Positions 51,662-61,639 are shown, counted from the stretch's first letter. The stretch: 64,000 bases of DNA from Pseudomonas fluorescens (GCF_000802965.1 NZ_JSAK01000038.1:26715-90714), one strand, 5' to 3'. Notes: generated by a model from the sequence alone, not told the origin. Made by a program: numbers and translations.

Positions 51662-53269
51662 TCAGCGAACGCAGGCATGCTTGAGTTCGATCAGGGTGAC
51701 GCCGTTGCGATTGAAGCCGTGGCGCAAGTCAGTCTGCAGTTCCGCGAGGTTCTGCGGCTGCGTCACGGTGCAACCGAAGGCGCGACCCAGTGCAGCGAAA
51801 TCCGGATTGCGCGGCAGCACGCCAATGGGCTCGATATCCAGGCCGATCATGTCGTCGCGAATCTGCCCCAAGGCGTCGTTGTTCCACAGCAACACCACCA
51901 GCGGACTGTCCAGTTCCTCGACCGCCGTCGCCAGTTCCTGCGCGGTGTAGAGGAAACCGCCATCGCCCACCAACACCAGGCCCGGCCGTTGCGGCGCGCC
52001 GAACTTGGCGCCGATCCCGGCCGGCAAGCCGTAGCCCAAAGTGCCGTAGCCGGTCGGGTGCAACCAGCTGCGGGTGGCCTGGCTGGCGAAGGCATAGTTG
52101 CCGGTGTAGGCCAGTTGGGTCATGTCGGTGCTGATGAATGCGTCGGCCGGCAGTTCGGCGGCAATGCGTTGCAGAATCGCTTGATGAATCGACTGCAACG
52201 GACCATGGCCCGACTGAATGGCGTCATGCAATGCGGCCACTTTGCCGATGGCGGCGCCGGCGTCACGCACATCCGATGACAGGCGATCCAGCAAGGCCGC
52301 CAGCGTCTGCTGCGCGTCACCGTGCAACGCCACGGCGCACGGATAGAAGTCGTTGAACTTGCGCGGATCGATGTCCACCCGTAGCAGCTCGGCGTTGAGC
52401 GGCAAACGCTCGCGCCAGAAATCGGTGTCGGCCATTTCGGTGCCGACCGCCAGTACCACGTCGGCTTCGGCGATCAGGTTCCAGCCCGGCTCCACGCACA
52501 GCGACGAACCGGCGTTCAGCGGTGCGTCCGGTGGTAGCAAGCCTTTGCCGGCGACGCTGGTGAACAGGGGCGCTGCGAGTCGAGTACTGAGTTCTTGCAG
52601 CTCTGAAGCGGCATTAAGTGCGCCGCCGCCAGCAATGATCATTGGCCGTTTGGCGCCGTGCAGCTTGGCGACTGCCTGATCCAACTCGCTGACAGCAGGC
52701 GTGCCGCGACCAGGGCGGCGCACCACGTCGTTGCTCCAGTCGCGGGCGACCGGTGCCGACAGCACGTCCAGCGGCACCGAGATATGCACCGGGCGCGGGC
52801 GTTCGCTGTCGAACACCGCGTAGGCACGGGCGATCAGTTCCGGCAGGTCTTCAGCGGTCAGGGCCACGGCCGAGAACGCGGTGATCGGCGCGGTCATGGC
52901 GCGCTGATCCTGGCACTCGTGCAGGATGCCCCAACCCTTGCCGAGGCTGGCCGTGTGGTTGACGCTGGAAATCACCAGCATCGGAATCGAGTCAGCGTAA
53001 GCCTGGCCAATACCCGTGGCGGCGTTGGTCACGCCGGGGCCGGTGATGACGAAGCACACGCCGGGTTTGCCGCTGACCCGCGCATAACCGTCGGCCATGA
53101 AACTGGCGCCTTGTTCATGACGGGTCAGCACGTGGCGGATACCGCTGCCGGGCAAGCCGCGATACAACTCAAGGGTGTGCACGCCGGGAATGCCGAACAC
53201 GGTATCGACGCCGTAATTGGCCAGCAGGCGCACCAGCGCCTGGCCACCGGTCAAGGGTTTGCTTTGCAT
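51662..53269 (-). CDS. aruI: 2-Ketoarginine (5-guanidino-2-oxopentanoate) decarboxylase
   Basis: This 535-residue thiamine diphosphate enzyme is related to acetolactate synthase. The catalytic glutamate is in the N-terminal segment RHEQGASFMADGYARVSGKP. The cofactor motif is VLVGDGGFLYTAQELATAVE ending in LLWNNDALGQ. In the pathway it decarboxylates 2-ketoarginine to 4-guanidinobutyraldehyde. I chose the ATG at 53269, which has GAGGA before it; an ATG at 53287 would overlap the upstream gene. It lies directly before aruH. Confidence 0.88.
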   Translation of the reverse strand: MQSKPLTGGQALVRLLANYGVDTVFGIPGVHTLELYRGLPGSGIRHVLTRHEQGASFMADGYARVSGKPGVCFVITGPGVTNAATGIGQAYADSIPMLVISSVNHTASLGKGWGILHECQDQRAMTAPITAFSAVALTAEDLPELIARAYAVFDSERPRPVHISVPLDVLSAPVARDWSNDVVRRPGRGTPAVSELDQAVAKLHGAKRPMIIAGGGALNAASELQELSTRLAAPLFTSVAGKGLLPPDAPLNAGSSLCVEPGWNLIAEADVVLAVGTEMADTDFWRERLPLNAELLRVDIDPRKFNDFYPCAVALHGDAQQTLAALLDRLSSDVRDAGAAIGKVAALHDAIQSGHGPLQSIHQAILQRIAAELPADAFISTDMTQLAYTGNYAFASQATRSWLHPTGYGTLGYGLPAGIGAKFGAPQRPGLVLVGDGGFLYTAQELATAVEELDSPLVVLLWNNDALGQIRDDMIGLDIEPIGVLPRNPDFAALGRAFGCTVTQPQNLAELQTDLRHGFNRNGVTLIELKHACVR

Positions 53270-53279
53270 GTTCAGTTCC

Positions 53280-55379
53280 TCATTCATGGCCGAGGCGAAT
53301 CAACGCATCGACCGCCGTCGTGCCATCGGCACCGACCAACAATGGGTTCACATCGAGTTCGAGCAACTGCGCGGCGTTTTCGCAGGCGTAGTCGGCCACG
53401 GCGCGGATTGCCGCTACCAACGCATCCAGATCCGCCGCCTCGCGACCGCGAAAACCTTGCAGCAAGGGGGCGCTGCGCAGGCTGAGCAAGGCATTGCGAA
53501 TGGCGCCGTCGGTGGTCGGCAGCAACAGACTGCGGCTGTCCTTGAGCAACTCGACCAGAATGCCGCCCGCACCAATCACCAGGGCCAGGCCGAAATCGTT
53601 TTCGCGCTTGATGCCGACAATCAGTTCGGCCAGCGGTGGCTTGGCCATCGGTTCCAGCAGCAATTGATCGAAAGACACGTCGGGCGCATACGCGGCAATG
53701 CTCGTGCGCATTTTTTCCAGGGCAGCACTCAGTGCCGAGCCGTCCTTGAGGTTCAGGGCCACGGCGCCCGCTTCAGTCTTGTGCGGCAGTTGCGCGCTGA
53801 CGGCTTTGAGGACCAGCGGATAACCCAGTGCTTGAGCATCCTGCAGCGCGTTGTCCAGCGTACTCAGTTTGCCGTTGGGGGTTGGCAGGCCAAACGCACG
53901 CAAGGCCTGCTTGGAATCCCATTCGTTGAGCAACTGACCTTCACCTTCCAGCGCTTGCGGGCACAGCGGCACCAAGGCCGATTCGCCCAGCGCCAACAAG
54001 GCCTGACGGTTGCGCTGATAACCGGCAATGCGGCCCCAGGCCGCCAAACCGTCTTCGACGCCTTGCAAGGCCGCCACGCCTTGAGCATGCAGACGCTCAC
54101 GGGCGTGGGCCGGCAACAGTTCCGGGAACGCTGACGTGACGAAACCGGTCTTGCCATGACGCTCCAGCGCCTTGCAGTACAGGTCCAGCAGCAGGTCGCA
54201 TTCCTTGCGCTCACCGGTGAATTCCGCCGGGTAATCGAGTACCAGCATCGCCGCATCGGCTTCGGTGCGCAGGGCGCTGTCGAGCATGCGGTCCAAGGCT
54301 TCAGCGTCGCCCCAAATGGCGGTGGTGAAATCCAGCGGGTTGACCAGGTTGGCGTAGCTCGGCAGCACCTGGGCCAGTTCGCCGATTTGTCCGTCGTCGA
54401 GTTTCGGCAGGCTCAAGTCATTGCGTTCGGCGTAGTCGGCAATCAACCCGGCATCGCCACCGGAACAGGCCAGTGCGATCAGGCTGTTGCCGGCTGGAAG
54501 ATTTCCACACGCCGCGGCTTTCAAGGTTTCGACGAAGCTCACCGGGCCACTGACGCGAATTACACCGAGCCGATCAAACAACGCGTCGTACAACGCATCG
54601 GAACCGGAAAGCGAGCTGGTGTGACTCAACGCCAGTTCAGCGCCGATCTGCGACACGCCGGTTTTTAGGGCAATGATCGGAATGCCCTTCTCCAGCGCCT
54701 TGTGTGCGGCTCGGGCGAAACCCGGGACATTTTTCAGGCCTTCAAGGTGCAGGCCGATGGCGGTAACCCGTGGCTCGTCGAGCAACACGTCCATCAATTC
54801 GGCCACGCCCAGTTGCGCCTGATTGCCCACCGAAGCCATGTAGGCCACCGGCAGCGAGCGGTCGCTCATGGACAGGTTGTAGGCGAAGTTGCCGCTCTGG
54901 GTCAGCACCGCGACGCCCTTCTCCACCGCTTTGCCGCCGTGGGCCACCGGCCACAGCGCGGCGCTGTGCAGGTAGTCGAGCAGGCCATAACAGTTGGGGC
55001 CGAGCAGCGCCATGTCGCCGGCCGCTTCGAGCAGTTGCTGTTGCAGGGCCTGGCCTTCGGCGCCGGTTTCAGCGAACCCCGAGGCGTAGCAAATGGCGCC
55101 GCCGGTGCCGATGGCAGCGAGTTCGGCGACACAGGTCAGGGTCAGGTCACGATTGGTCGCGATGAACACCGCGTCCGGCCCGCACGGCAGTTCGGCGATG
55201 CTGCGTACGCACGGCACGCCTTCAAGGTTGTCGTGCTGCGGATTGACCAGCCACATTTGCCCAAGGTAACCGCCCTCGGCACAGCGCTTGAGCGCGCGGG
55301 CCATGCTGCGGCCACCGACAAACGCGACGTGGCGTGGCGCGAGCATGCGTTTGAGGTTGTCACGAATCGACTGCGACAT
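53280..55379 (-). CDS. ADP-forming acyl-CoA ligase (acetyl-CoA synthetase type, fused subunits)
   Basis: This 699-residue enzyme should make an acyl-CoA from a free acid, CoA and ATP, giving ADP and phosphate. The N-terminal CoA-binding Rossmann domain starts RHVAFVGGRSMARALKRCAE. The phospho-histidine segment is ELALSHTSSLSGSDALYD. The C-terminal ATP-grasp part begins near residue 480 (NEWDSKQALRAFGLPTPNG) and includes LGYPLVLKAVSAQLPHKTEA. In this operon the natural acid is 4-guanidinobutyrate or its product. It lies 10 bp upstream of aruI. Confidence 0.9.
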   Translation of the reverse strand: MSQSIRDNLKRMLAPRHVAFVGGRSMARALKRCAEGGYLGQMWLVNPQHDNLEGVPCVRSIAELPCGPDAVFIATNRDLTLTCVAELAAIGTGGAICYASGFAETGAEGQALQQQLLEAAGDMALLGPNCYGLLDYLHSAALWPVAHGGKAVEKGVAVLTQSGNFAYNLSMSDRSLPVAYMASVGNQAQLGVAELMDVLLDEPRVTAIGLHLEGLKNVPGFARAAHKALEKGIPIIALKTGVSQIGAELALSHTSSLSGSDALYDALFDRLGVIRVSGPVSFVETLKAAACGNLPAGNSLIALACSGGDAGLIADYAERNDLSLPKLDDGQIGELAQVLPSYANLVNPLDFTTAIWGDAEALDRMLDSALRTEADAAMLVLDYPAEFTGERKECDLLLDLYCKALERHGKTGFVTSAFPELLPAHARERLHAQGVAALQGVEDGLAAWGRIAGYQRNRQALLALGESALVPLCPQALEGEGQLLNEWDSKQALRAFGLPTPNGKLSTLDNALQDAQALGYPLVLKAVSAQLPHKTEAGAVALNLKDGSALSAALEKMRTSIAAYAPDVSFDQLLLEPMAKPPLAELIVGIKRENDFGLALVIGAGGILVELLKDSRSLLLPTTDGAIRNALLSLRSAPLLQGFRGREAADLDALVAAIRAVADYACENAAQLLELDVNPLLVGADGTTAVDALIRLGHE

Positions 55380-55396
55380 AGGAATTCTCCGGGCAA

Positions 55397-56557
55397 TCAG
55401 CGCAACAGCGGCCGCAGCAGTTCGCGGGAAATGATGTGACGCTGGATTTCCGAGGTGCCTTCCCAGACCCGCTCGATCCGCGCGTTACGCCAGATGCGTT
55501 CCACCGGGCTTTCATCCATCAGGCCCATGCCGCCAAAGATCTGCACGGCCTCGTCCGCCGCTCTACCCAACACTTCACTGGCGAACAGTTTGGCCATGCC
55601 GGCCTCGCCATCAGTCATGGTGCCCTGATCCATTTTCCAGGCGGTGTGCAGGGTCAGCAGTTCCGCCGCGCGGATTTGCGTGGCCATGTCGGCGAGCTTG
55701 AACGACACACCCTGAAAGTTGCCGATGGCCTGACCAAACTGTTTGCGGTCCGCCGCCCATTGCAGCGAGCAATCGAGTGCGCGTTGCGCCTGACCGACAC
55801 AGTTGGCGGCGACCATGACACGTCCGGCAGTGAGCCAGGCGTTGGCCACTTCCCAACCCTTGCCGACTTCACCGAGCACTTTGGAGGCTGGTACGCGGCA
55901 GTCGTCGAAGAACATTTCGAAGGTGTGGTAACCACGGTTGCTCACGCACTTCGGCCCACGGCGAATGGTCATGCCGGGCGTGTTGCGGTCGACCAGGAAC
56001 GAAGTCACGGCGTTGCGTTTGCGGCCGTTGTGTTCGTAGGTGTCGGTCACGGCGAAGACAATGGCGAAATCGGCATGACCGGCGTGGCTGATGAAGTGCT
56101 TGCTGCCGTTGAGCACAAAGTCGTCGCCCTCACGCACGGCGCGGGTCTTGATCGCATTGGCGTCGGAGCCGGCGCCCGGTTCGGTGAGGGCGAAGCAGTC
56201 GATTTTCTCGCCCTGGATGCATGGCAACAGGTAGTCGTTGATCTGGTCGCCGGTGCAGGCCATGAGGATTTTCGAAGGCCGCGCGACAAACACGTGCAGT
56301 GCCCATGACACTTTCGACAACTCACGCTCGATCAGCGCCTGGGACAGGTAATCCAGGCCACCACCACCCACCTCTTCCGGCATGTTGAAGGCGTAGAAAC
56401 CGGCGGCAATCGCCTTGCCGCGAATCTGCGCGGCCAGTTCCGGGGAGACTTCGTCGGCGCGATCCACCTCGGTTTCATAGGGCAGCAGTTCCTTCTCGAC
56501 GAAGCTGTGTACCGAGTCCACCAACATTTCTTGTTCTTGGGTCAGTTGGAAATTCAT
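55397..56557 (-). CDS. Acyl-CoA dehydrogenase
   Basis: This 386-residue FAD enzyme forms the 2,3-double bond in an acyl-CoA. The start ATG at 56557 gives the usual N-terminus (MNFQLTQEQEMLVDSVHSFV). FAD-binding segments are CFALTEPGAGSDANAIKTRA and KHFISHAGHADFAIVF. The C-terminal signature is VWEGTSEIQRHIISRELL. The gene is 17 bp upstream of the CoA ligase gene. It should act on the CoA ester made by that ligase. Confidence 0.92.
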   Translation of the reverse strand: MNFQLTQEQEMLVDSVHSFVEKELLPYETEVDRADEVSPELAAQIRGKAIAAGFYAFNMPEEVGGGGLDYLSQALIERELSKVSWALHVFVARPSKILMACTGDQINDYLLPCIQGEKIDCFALTEPGAGSDANAIKTRAVREGDDFVLNGSKHFISHAGHADFAIVFAVTDTYEHNGRKRNAVTSFLVDRNTPGMTIRRGPKCVSNRGYHTFEMFFDDCRVPASKVLGEVGKGWEVANAWLTAGRVMVAANCVGQAQRALDCSLQWAADRKQFGQAIGNFQGVSFKLADMATQIRAAELLTLHTAWKMDQGTMTDGEAGMAKLFASEVLGRAADEAVQIFGGMGLMDESPVERIWRNARIERVWEGTSEIQRHIISRELLRPLLR

Positions 56558-56601
56558 GGGTGCTACCTGTGTTCGTGTGCGGATAGAGGTTTTGCCGGGG
56601 C

Positions 56602-57393
56602 TTAGCGACCGATAAAACGTGCCGGGCGTTTTTCCATGGCGGCGCGCAAGGCTTCTTTGCCGTCTTCGCTGCGACCGCACAACAGGCCGGCGGCCAGTTC
56701 CGCTTGCAGTTGCTCGGGCAAGCTGCGGTCTGCGCCTTCACGCATGAGTTTCTTGGTTTGGGCAAAGGCAAAGGTCGGTCCGGCAGCCAGGCGTGCGGCG
56801 AGTTCGCCGGTGACGCTCAACAATTGATCGTCGGCGCAAACGTCGCCAACCAGGCCGGCGTCCAATGCGCGGTCGGCGCCCCACAATTCGTCGAGGAACA
56901 ACAGACGCTTGGCTTGTTCGCTGCCGATCAGCCGTGGCAAGTGCCAACTGGCGCCAGCGTCTGGCGAATAGGCCATGCTGGTGTAGCCGGCCTTGAAGCG
57001 TGCCGATTGCGCGGCGATGCGCAAGTCGCAGCACAGCGTCAGGTCCATCCCCGCGCCGACGGCGGTGCCATTGATGGCGGCGATGGTTGGTTTGTCCAGG
57101 CTGTGCAGGCGCGTCATCAGGGCGTGGGCGGTTTCGGTCCAGCCGTAGGTTTCCAGTGCGCCACGGGCTTCGGCTTCGGCCCATTCAGCCAGGTCGGCGC
57201 CGGCGCAGAAGCTGCAGCCGCTGCCAGTCAACACCACCACCCGTACCGCAGGATCGGCGTTGAACGCGTCGAGCAAAGCGTGAAGATTTTTCAGCGTCGG
57301 GATGTCCAGCGCATTGCGCTGAGCGGTGCGATTGAGGGTGATCCAGGCAACGCCTGCTTCGACCTGGCTGAGCAGAGAATCGTGAGTAGTCAT
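56602..57393 (-). CDS. Enoyl-CoA hydratase/isomerase family protein
   Basis: This 263-residue crotonase-fold protein is the first gene of the aru catabolic operon. The oxyanion-hole segments are GSGCSFCAGADLAEWAEAEA and INGTAVGAGMDLTLCCDLRI. Of the usual catalytic pair, the second glutamate position (GYTSMAYSPDAGASWHLPRL) reads D or S, so it may catalyse isomerisation or another crotonase reaction. Operator C lies about 55 bp before the start. Confidence 0.9.
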   Translation of the reverse strand: MTTHDSLLSQVEAGVAWITLNRTAQRNALDIPTLKNLHALLDAFNADPAVRVVVLTGSGCSFCAGADLAEWAEAEARGALETYGWTETAHALMTRLHSLDKPTIAAINGTAVGAGMDLTLCCDLRIAAQSARFKAGYTSMAYSPDAGASWHLPRLIGSEQAKRLLFLDELWGADRALDAGLVGDVCADDQLLSVTGELAARLAAGPTFAFAQTKKLMREGADRSLPEQLQAELAAGLLCGRSEDGKEALRAAMEKRPARFIGR

Positions 57394-57445
57394 GCGGGTC
57401 CTCGAATTATTTTGCTTGTCTTGAGGTGATGCGACTTGCGGCCAT

Positions 57446-57463
57446 ACTAAACGAGTGTTCAGT
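57446..57463. promoter_or_regulatory. TetR-type operator C, aru catabolic operon
   Basis: ACTAAACGAGTGTTCAGT has seven-base arms with one mismatch around GAGT. Read on the other strand it contains TGAACACTCGTTTA, nearly identical to operator B. It sits in the promoter region of the hydratase-to-aldehyde-dehydrogenase operon. Confidence 0.6.
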
Positions 57464-57602
57464 AAGGCGGCAATCGTGGAATAAATGAGCTGTAACAAGC
57501 TACATAATTCGATAACACGTTGATTTTATTGACTTAATTGACTGATTTAGGTTTGGCGAAGGATTGGTTGTTACAACTTCGAACAAACGCCGACATTCGA
57601 AC

Positions 57603-57669
57603 TGTAGGAGCCGGTTTGCTGGCGATGGCGATCACAAGGGCGCCATTGCCAGCAAGGCGGCTCCTACAG
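57603..57669. repeat. REP hairpin
   Basis: TGTAGGAGCCGGTTTGCTGG pairs with CCAGCAAGGCGGCTCCTACA. It lies between the permease terminator and the aru catabolic promoter. Confidence 0.8.
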
Positions 57670-57708
57670 AGGCTGCAATCTTTTGATCTTGTCGATTTTT
57701 CGCAGGCA

Positions 57709-57742
57709 TAAAAAAACGCGACAGTCACCTGCCGCGTTTTCT
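57709..57742 (-). terminator. Rho-independent terminator of the permease gene
   Basis: On the minus strand AAAACGCG and CGCGTTTT form a stem around a 12-base loop, followed by a run of T bases. It lies about 15-45 bp after the permease stop at 57757. Confidence 0.8.
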
Positions 57743-57756
57743 CTTTGCATTGGCGT

Positions 57757-59169
57757 TTAAGCAGTCGGCAAGCTCGGCGCCAACTCGACCTCACGCTTGC
57801 GATGGACCAGGAAGTACGCGCCATAGCACAGCGCAATAAACCCGAAGCCCCAGTACAGCGATGGCCGTTGGGTTTCATCCAGCGCCAGGAACACGAACAA
57901 CGAGCAGCACAGGGTGATGCACATCAGCGGCAACACCGGGAACCACGGCGCGCGATATTTCAGATCGCTGAGTTTGCCGCCATCGCGCAAGTAGGCCTTG
58001 CGGAATTTGTACTGCGCCAATGCGATGACAATCCAGGTCACCGTGCCGGACATGCCGCTGACCGCCATCAACACCATGAACAAGGTGTCCGCAGCGACGA
58101 AACTGGTCATCAGCGACACCAAGGCGAAGCACAAGGTGATGCTCAAGGCGCGCAACGGCACGCCGCGCTTGCTCAGTGGCGAAAGACTCTTCGGCGCCAT
58201 GCCGGTTTTCGACATCGCCCAGAGGATGCGGGTCGAGGCGTACAGCCCGGAGTTACCCACCGACAGGATCGCCGTGAGGATCACAAAGTTCATCAGGTCG
58301 GCGGCGAACGGGATGCCGACCATGTCGAACACCTGCACGAACGGACTTTCCATCAGGCCCGCCTGCTGCCACGGCACGATGGCCGACAGCACGATGATCG
58401 CCAGCACGTAGAAAATCAGCACGCGGAACACCACGTTGCGCACGGCACGCGGGATGCTTTTTTCCGGTTGATCGGTCTCGCCGGCCGCCACGCCCATGAT
58501 CTCGCAGCCCTGGAAGGCGTAGACCACGGTCATCATCACCGCGAACACGGCGGACAGGCCGTTGGGGAACAACGAGTCGCCGATCAGGTTGGTCATCATC
58601 GGCGCCGGTGCGCCGCTGGTCAGCGGGATTGCGCCGAAGATCACCAGCACACCGACCACGATAAACCCGAGAATCGCCGCAACCTTGATCCCGGAAAACC
58701 AGTATTCCGCCTCACCGAAAGCACGGGTCGCCATCGCGTTGATGCCGAACAGCACCACCACGAACAACGCCGACCAGTACCAGATCGGCACTGCAGGAAA
58801 CCAACGCGTCATCAGCATGCCCGCGGCGGTAAATTCCAGGCCCACGGTGGTGGCCCAGCTCATCCAGTAAACCCAACCAATCATGAAGCCAGTGGCCGGG
58901 CCGATGAATTTGGTGGCGTGGGTCTGGAACGAACCGGACACCGGCATTTGCACCGACAGTTCGCCGAGGCAGACCATCACCAGATACATCAGGAACCCGG
59001 CGACCAGATAGGCCAGAATCGCCCCCACCGGACCGCCCTGATTGATGGTGACGCCGGAGCCCATGAACAGGCCAGTACCAATCACCCCACCCAGCGACAG
59101 CATGAAAATGTGCCGGCTCTTCAGGGCTCGGGTCAGTTGGATGCCTTTACGGTCAATGTTTTCGCTCAT
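57757..59169 (-). CDS. Amino-acid permease, APC family
   Basis: This 470-residue, 12-helix permease is of the amino-acid transporter type. The family start motif is LKSRHIFMLSLGGVIGTGLF. The conserved helix-6 region is VVYAFQGCEIMGVAAGETDQ. It lies between aruS and the catabolic operon, as the permease does in the P. aeruginosa aru locus, so arginine or a related basic amino acid is the likely substrate. It has its own terminator. Confidence 0.9.
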   Translation of the reverse strand: MSENIDRKGIQLTRALKSRHIFMLSLGGVIGTGLFMGSGVTINQGGPVGAILAYLVAGFLMYLVMVCLGELSVQMPVSGSFQTHATKFIGPATGFMIGWVYWMSWATTVGLEFTAAGMLMTRWFPAVPIWYWSALFVVVLFGINAMATRAFGEAEYWFSGIKVAAILGFIVVGVLVIFGAIPLTSGAPAPMMTNLIGDSLFPNGLSAVFAVMMTVVYAFQGCEIMGVAAGETDQPEKSIPRAVRNVVFRVLIFYVLAIIVLSAIVPWQQAGLMESPFVQVFDMVGIPFAADLMNFVILTAILSVGNSGLYASTRILWAMSKTGMAPKSLSPLSKRGVPLRALSITLCFALVSLMTSFVAADTLFMVLMAVSGMSGTVTWIVIALAQYKFRKAYLRDGGKLSDLKYRAPWFPVLPLMCITLCCSLFVFLALDETQRPSLYWGFGFIALCYGAYFLVHRKREVELAPSLPTA

Positions 59170-59377
59170 GTCGGCACCTCAGCAGTCGGTGAGGTGAGCA
59201 GCGCATGACAGGTCGTCACGGCGCAGGGAAGGATCAGCTTTACGGCAATTCATTATTATTATCTCCAATAAGCTTCGAAGACCGCGCTGCGGCGGTTGCG
59301 TCGATTATTGGAAAGCCATGTAAGGTCACGTTGTACGTAAAGATCGAAATTGTAGAAAGTCGTAACAAAACTGTACG

Positions 59378-61639
59378 TCAGCTCTGCAACAGGCCTTTGA
59401 GGGTGTGCAGCGAGCGATTTATTTGCGCTTGAACGGACGGCAGCAACGAGCGGATAGCCGATTCATCGTTGAGTAACGCCGCCGCTTCCAGCGATCGCAA
59501 CACCGACGCCAATGCACGAAACCCCAGCGAATCGCTGCTGCCGGCCAAGCGATGCGCCAGTTGTGCGACTTCAGTGTAATCGTCGGCTTCTATGGCTTCG
59601 CTCAGTGCGTCACGGTGTTGCAGGATCGAGTCGCGCAACACCGCCAGCAGCCCCTGTACTTTTTGCTCGCCAAGCAAGGTGCGATGGGTTTGCAGCAGCG
59701 GCCAGTCCACCGCGTCGTCGCCCGGCTCCAACTCGGCGGCAGTCGCCTGCCCCGCCAACACCTGACGCAGATTAGCCAGCTTCAACGGTTTGGCCAGGAT
59801 GCCATCCATGCCCGCGTCCAGATACCCGCGCACCAGCGCCGGTTGCACGCTGGCGGTCAGGGCGAAGATGCGCGTTTGCTGGTTCGGCCCGTGGTGGTTG
59901 CGGATCTGTTTGCACAACTCGACGCCACTCATGCCCGGCAAATGCACATCCAGCAGAATCAGATCGAAAGTCCGCACAGCGCATTGCGCCAACGCTTGTT
60001 CAGCGTCTTCAACCAGACACACCTGATGCCCGTCCCGTTGTAGCAGGCCCTCGGCCACTTCGCGATTGAGCGCCACGTCTTCAACCACCAGAATGTCCAG
60101 CGCCGGCCCCGCCGTACGCACCGGCTCCACCTCAACGACGCCGCTGGCCGGCTGCAACGTCAGTTCGAACCAGAAACAACTGCCGCGCCCCACTTCACTG
60201 CTGACGCCGATGCTGCCGCCCATCTTCTGCACCAGATGCTTGCAGATCGCCAACCCCAATCCCGTGCCGCCAAAGCGCTGTGCGACTGCTTCGCTAGCCT
60301 GGGTGAAGCGTTCGAAAATCTTCGCTTGCATGGCCGGCGCAATGCCGATGCCGTTGTCGGTGATACTCACCCGCAGGCATTGCCCGTTCTGACCTTCGGA
60401 CTGCGCGAGCAACGCCACTTCGACGCTGACTTCCCCGCCCTCGGTGAATTTGATCGCGTTGGCCAACAGGTTGCTCAAGACCTGGCGCAAGAACTGCTCC
60501 GCGCCATGGTGATGCCCGGCCACTCGCTGATCGACCCGACAAAGCAGGATCGTGTCGTTGTCCAGCGCCTTGGGTTCCAGCAGCGTGAGAACCTCATCGA
60601 GCAACTGACGCAGCGAAAAATCCACCGGCTCCGGCTGACTGACGCCCTCCTCCAGTTTGGCGAAATACAACACTTCATTGAGGATCGAGAGCAAGCCTTC
60701 GCCGGCCTTGTGCAGGGCGTCCAGGCGTTTACTGTCTTGTCGGTCCAGGCTCGCACCGCGCAATAACTCGGCCATGCCGAGGATGCCATTGAGCGGCGTG
60801 CGCAATTCATGGCTCATGGTTGCCAGGAACCTCGACTTGGCCTGGTTCGCCGCTTCCGCTTCATCCTTGGCGCGCATCAGGCTGGCGGTGCGGCGCTCGA
60901 CCATGCGCACCAATTCATCGCGGTTGTCCTGCAAGGCCAGGCGATCGGTTTCCCGGCGGTCGATATCGCTGAGGATCGCCCGACGCATGTCGTCGAGGGC
61001 GTGGGCCACGGTGTCGATTTCGTCCTGAAAGACGCCACGACGCTTCTCCAGGCGCAACGGCTCGTGCCATTCACCGGCGGCGATGCGTCGGGCAAAGTCG
61101 GCCATGACTTGCAGGTGACGGGTGACCAAACGGTAAAACAACCCGGACAGCGCCACCGCCAGGCCACAGAGGAAAACGCTCATCCACAGCAGGCTGGTCA
61201 ACCCCGTGGTGTACAGGCGCTGATACACCGCGCCCAGATCGGTGCTGACTTCCAGCTCGCCCAGATGCCGCAACGGACCGGACGGCGGTTGGTAGTCCAA
61301 GGCGAATCGCTCGATGCGTAAAGGGCCGACCGGGTCCGGATTACCCTGCAGCAGGTCAAAATCAGGGCTGGTCAAGTGCACCCGCGCCACGTCGGAAAAA
61401 TCCACCAGACCACGCAACTGAACATTCAATTGCTCCTGGTTCAGATCCCATAGACTGCGCTCCAGGCTCGCCAGATACCCGGCGCGGATCAGCTCCATGC
61501 GCGAATCGATCTCGCGCATTTCCCGACGATACTCGATGTACAACTGCACGGTGCTGGCGAGCACGGTGAAGCACAGGCTGAACAACAGAATGAACAGCAG
61601 CAGACGCCGCAACAGTCCACCGGGGCGAGCGCGGATCAT
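59378..61639 (-). CDS. aruS: Hybrid sensor histidine kinase AruS
   Basis: This 753-residue membrane kinase starts with a helix (LLFILLFSLCFTVLASTVQL), a short periplasmic domain and a second helix (about 150-170). A HAMP-like region follows. The phospho-histidine is H277 (FLATMSHELRTPLNG), with an ATPase domain (SITDNGIGIAPAMQ, FGGTGLGLAICKHL). A receiver domain (LILLDVHLPGMSG) and a C-terminal Hpt domain (AQLAHRLAGSSDSLGF) complete a phosphorelay. It overlaps the upstream binding-protein gene by four bases. It should control the aru genes through AruR. Confidence 0.88.
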   Translation of the reverse strand: MIRARPGGLLRRLLLFILLFSLCFTVLASTVQLYIEYRREMREIDSRMELIRAGYLASLERSLWDLNQEQLNVQLRGLVDFSDVARVHLTSPDFDLLQGNPDPVGPLRIERFALDYQPPSGPLRHLGELEVSTDLGAVYQRLYTTGLTSLLWMSVFLCGLAVALSGLFYRLVTRHLQVMADFARRIAAGEWHEPLRLEKRRGVFQDEIDTVAHALDDMRRAILSDIDRRETDRLALQDNRDELVRMVERRTASLMRAKDEAEAANQAKSRFLATMSHELRTPLNGILGMAELLRGASLDRQDSKRLDALHKAGEGLLSILNEVLYFAKLEEGVSQPEPVDFSLRQLLDEVLTLLEPKALDNDTILLCRVDQRVAGHHHGAEQFLRQVLSNLLANAIKFTEGGEVSVEVALLAQSEGQNGQCLRVSITDNGIGIAPAMQAKIFERFTQASEAVAQRFGGTGLGLAICKHLVQKMGGSIGVSSEVGRGSCFWFELTLQPASGVVEVEPVRTAGPALDILVVEDVALNREVAEGLLQRDGHQVCLVEDAEQALAQCAVRTFDLILLDVHLPGMSGVELCKQIRNHHGPNQQTRIFALTASVQPALVRGYLDAGMDGILAKPLKLANLRQVLAGQATAAELEPGDDAVDWPLLQTHRTLLGEQKVQGLLAVLRDSILQHRDALSEAIEADDYTEVAQLAHRLAGSSDSLGFRALASVLRSLEAAALLNDESAIRSLLPSVQAQINRSLHTLKGLLQS

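Noticed and set aside
59205..59432. Short frame on the plus strand between permease and aruS genes
   Set aside because: It overlaps the start region of the permease and the end of aruS, has no ribosome site and no family resemblance.
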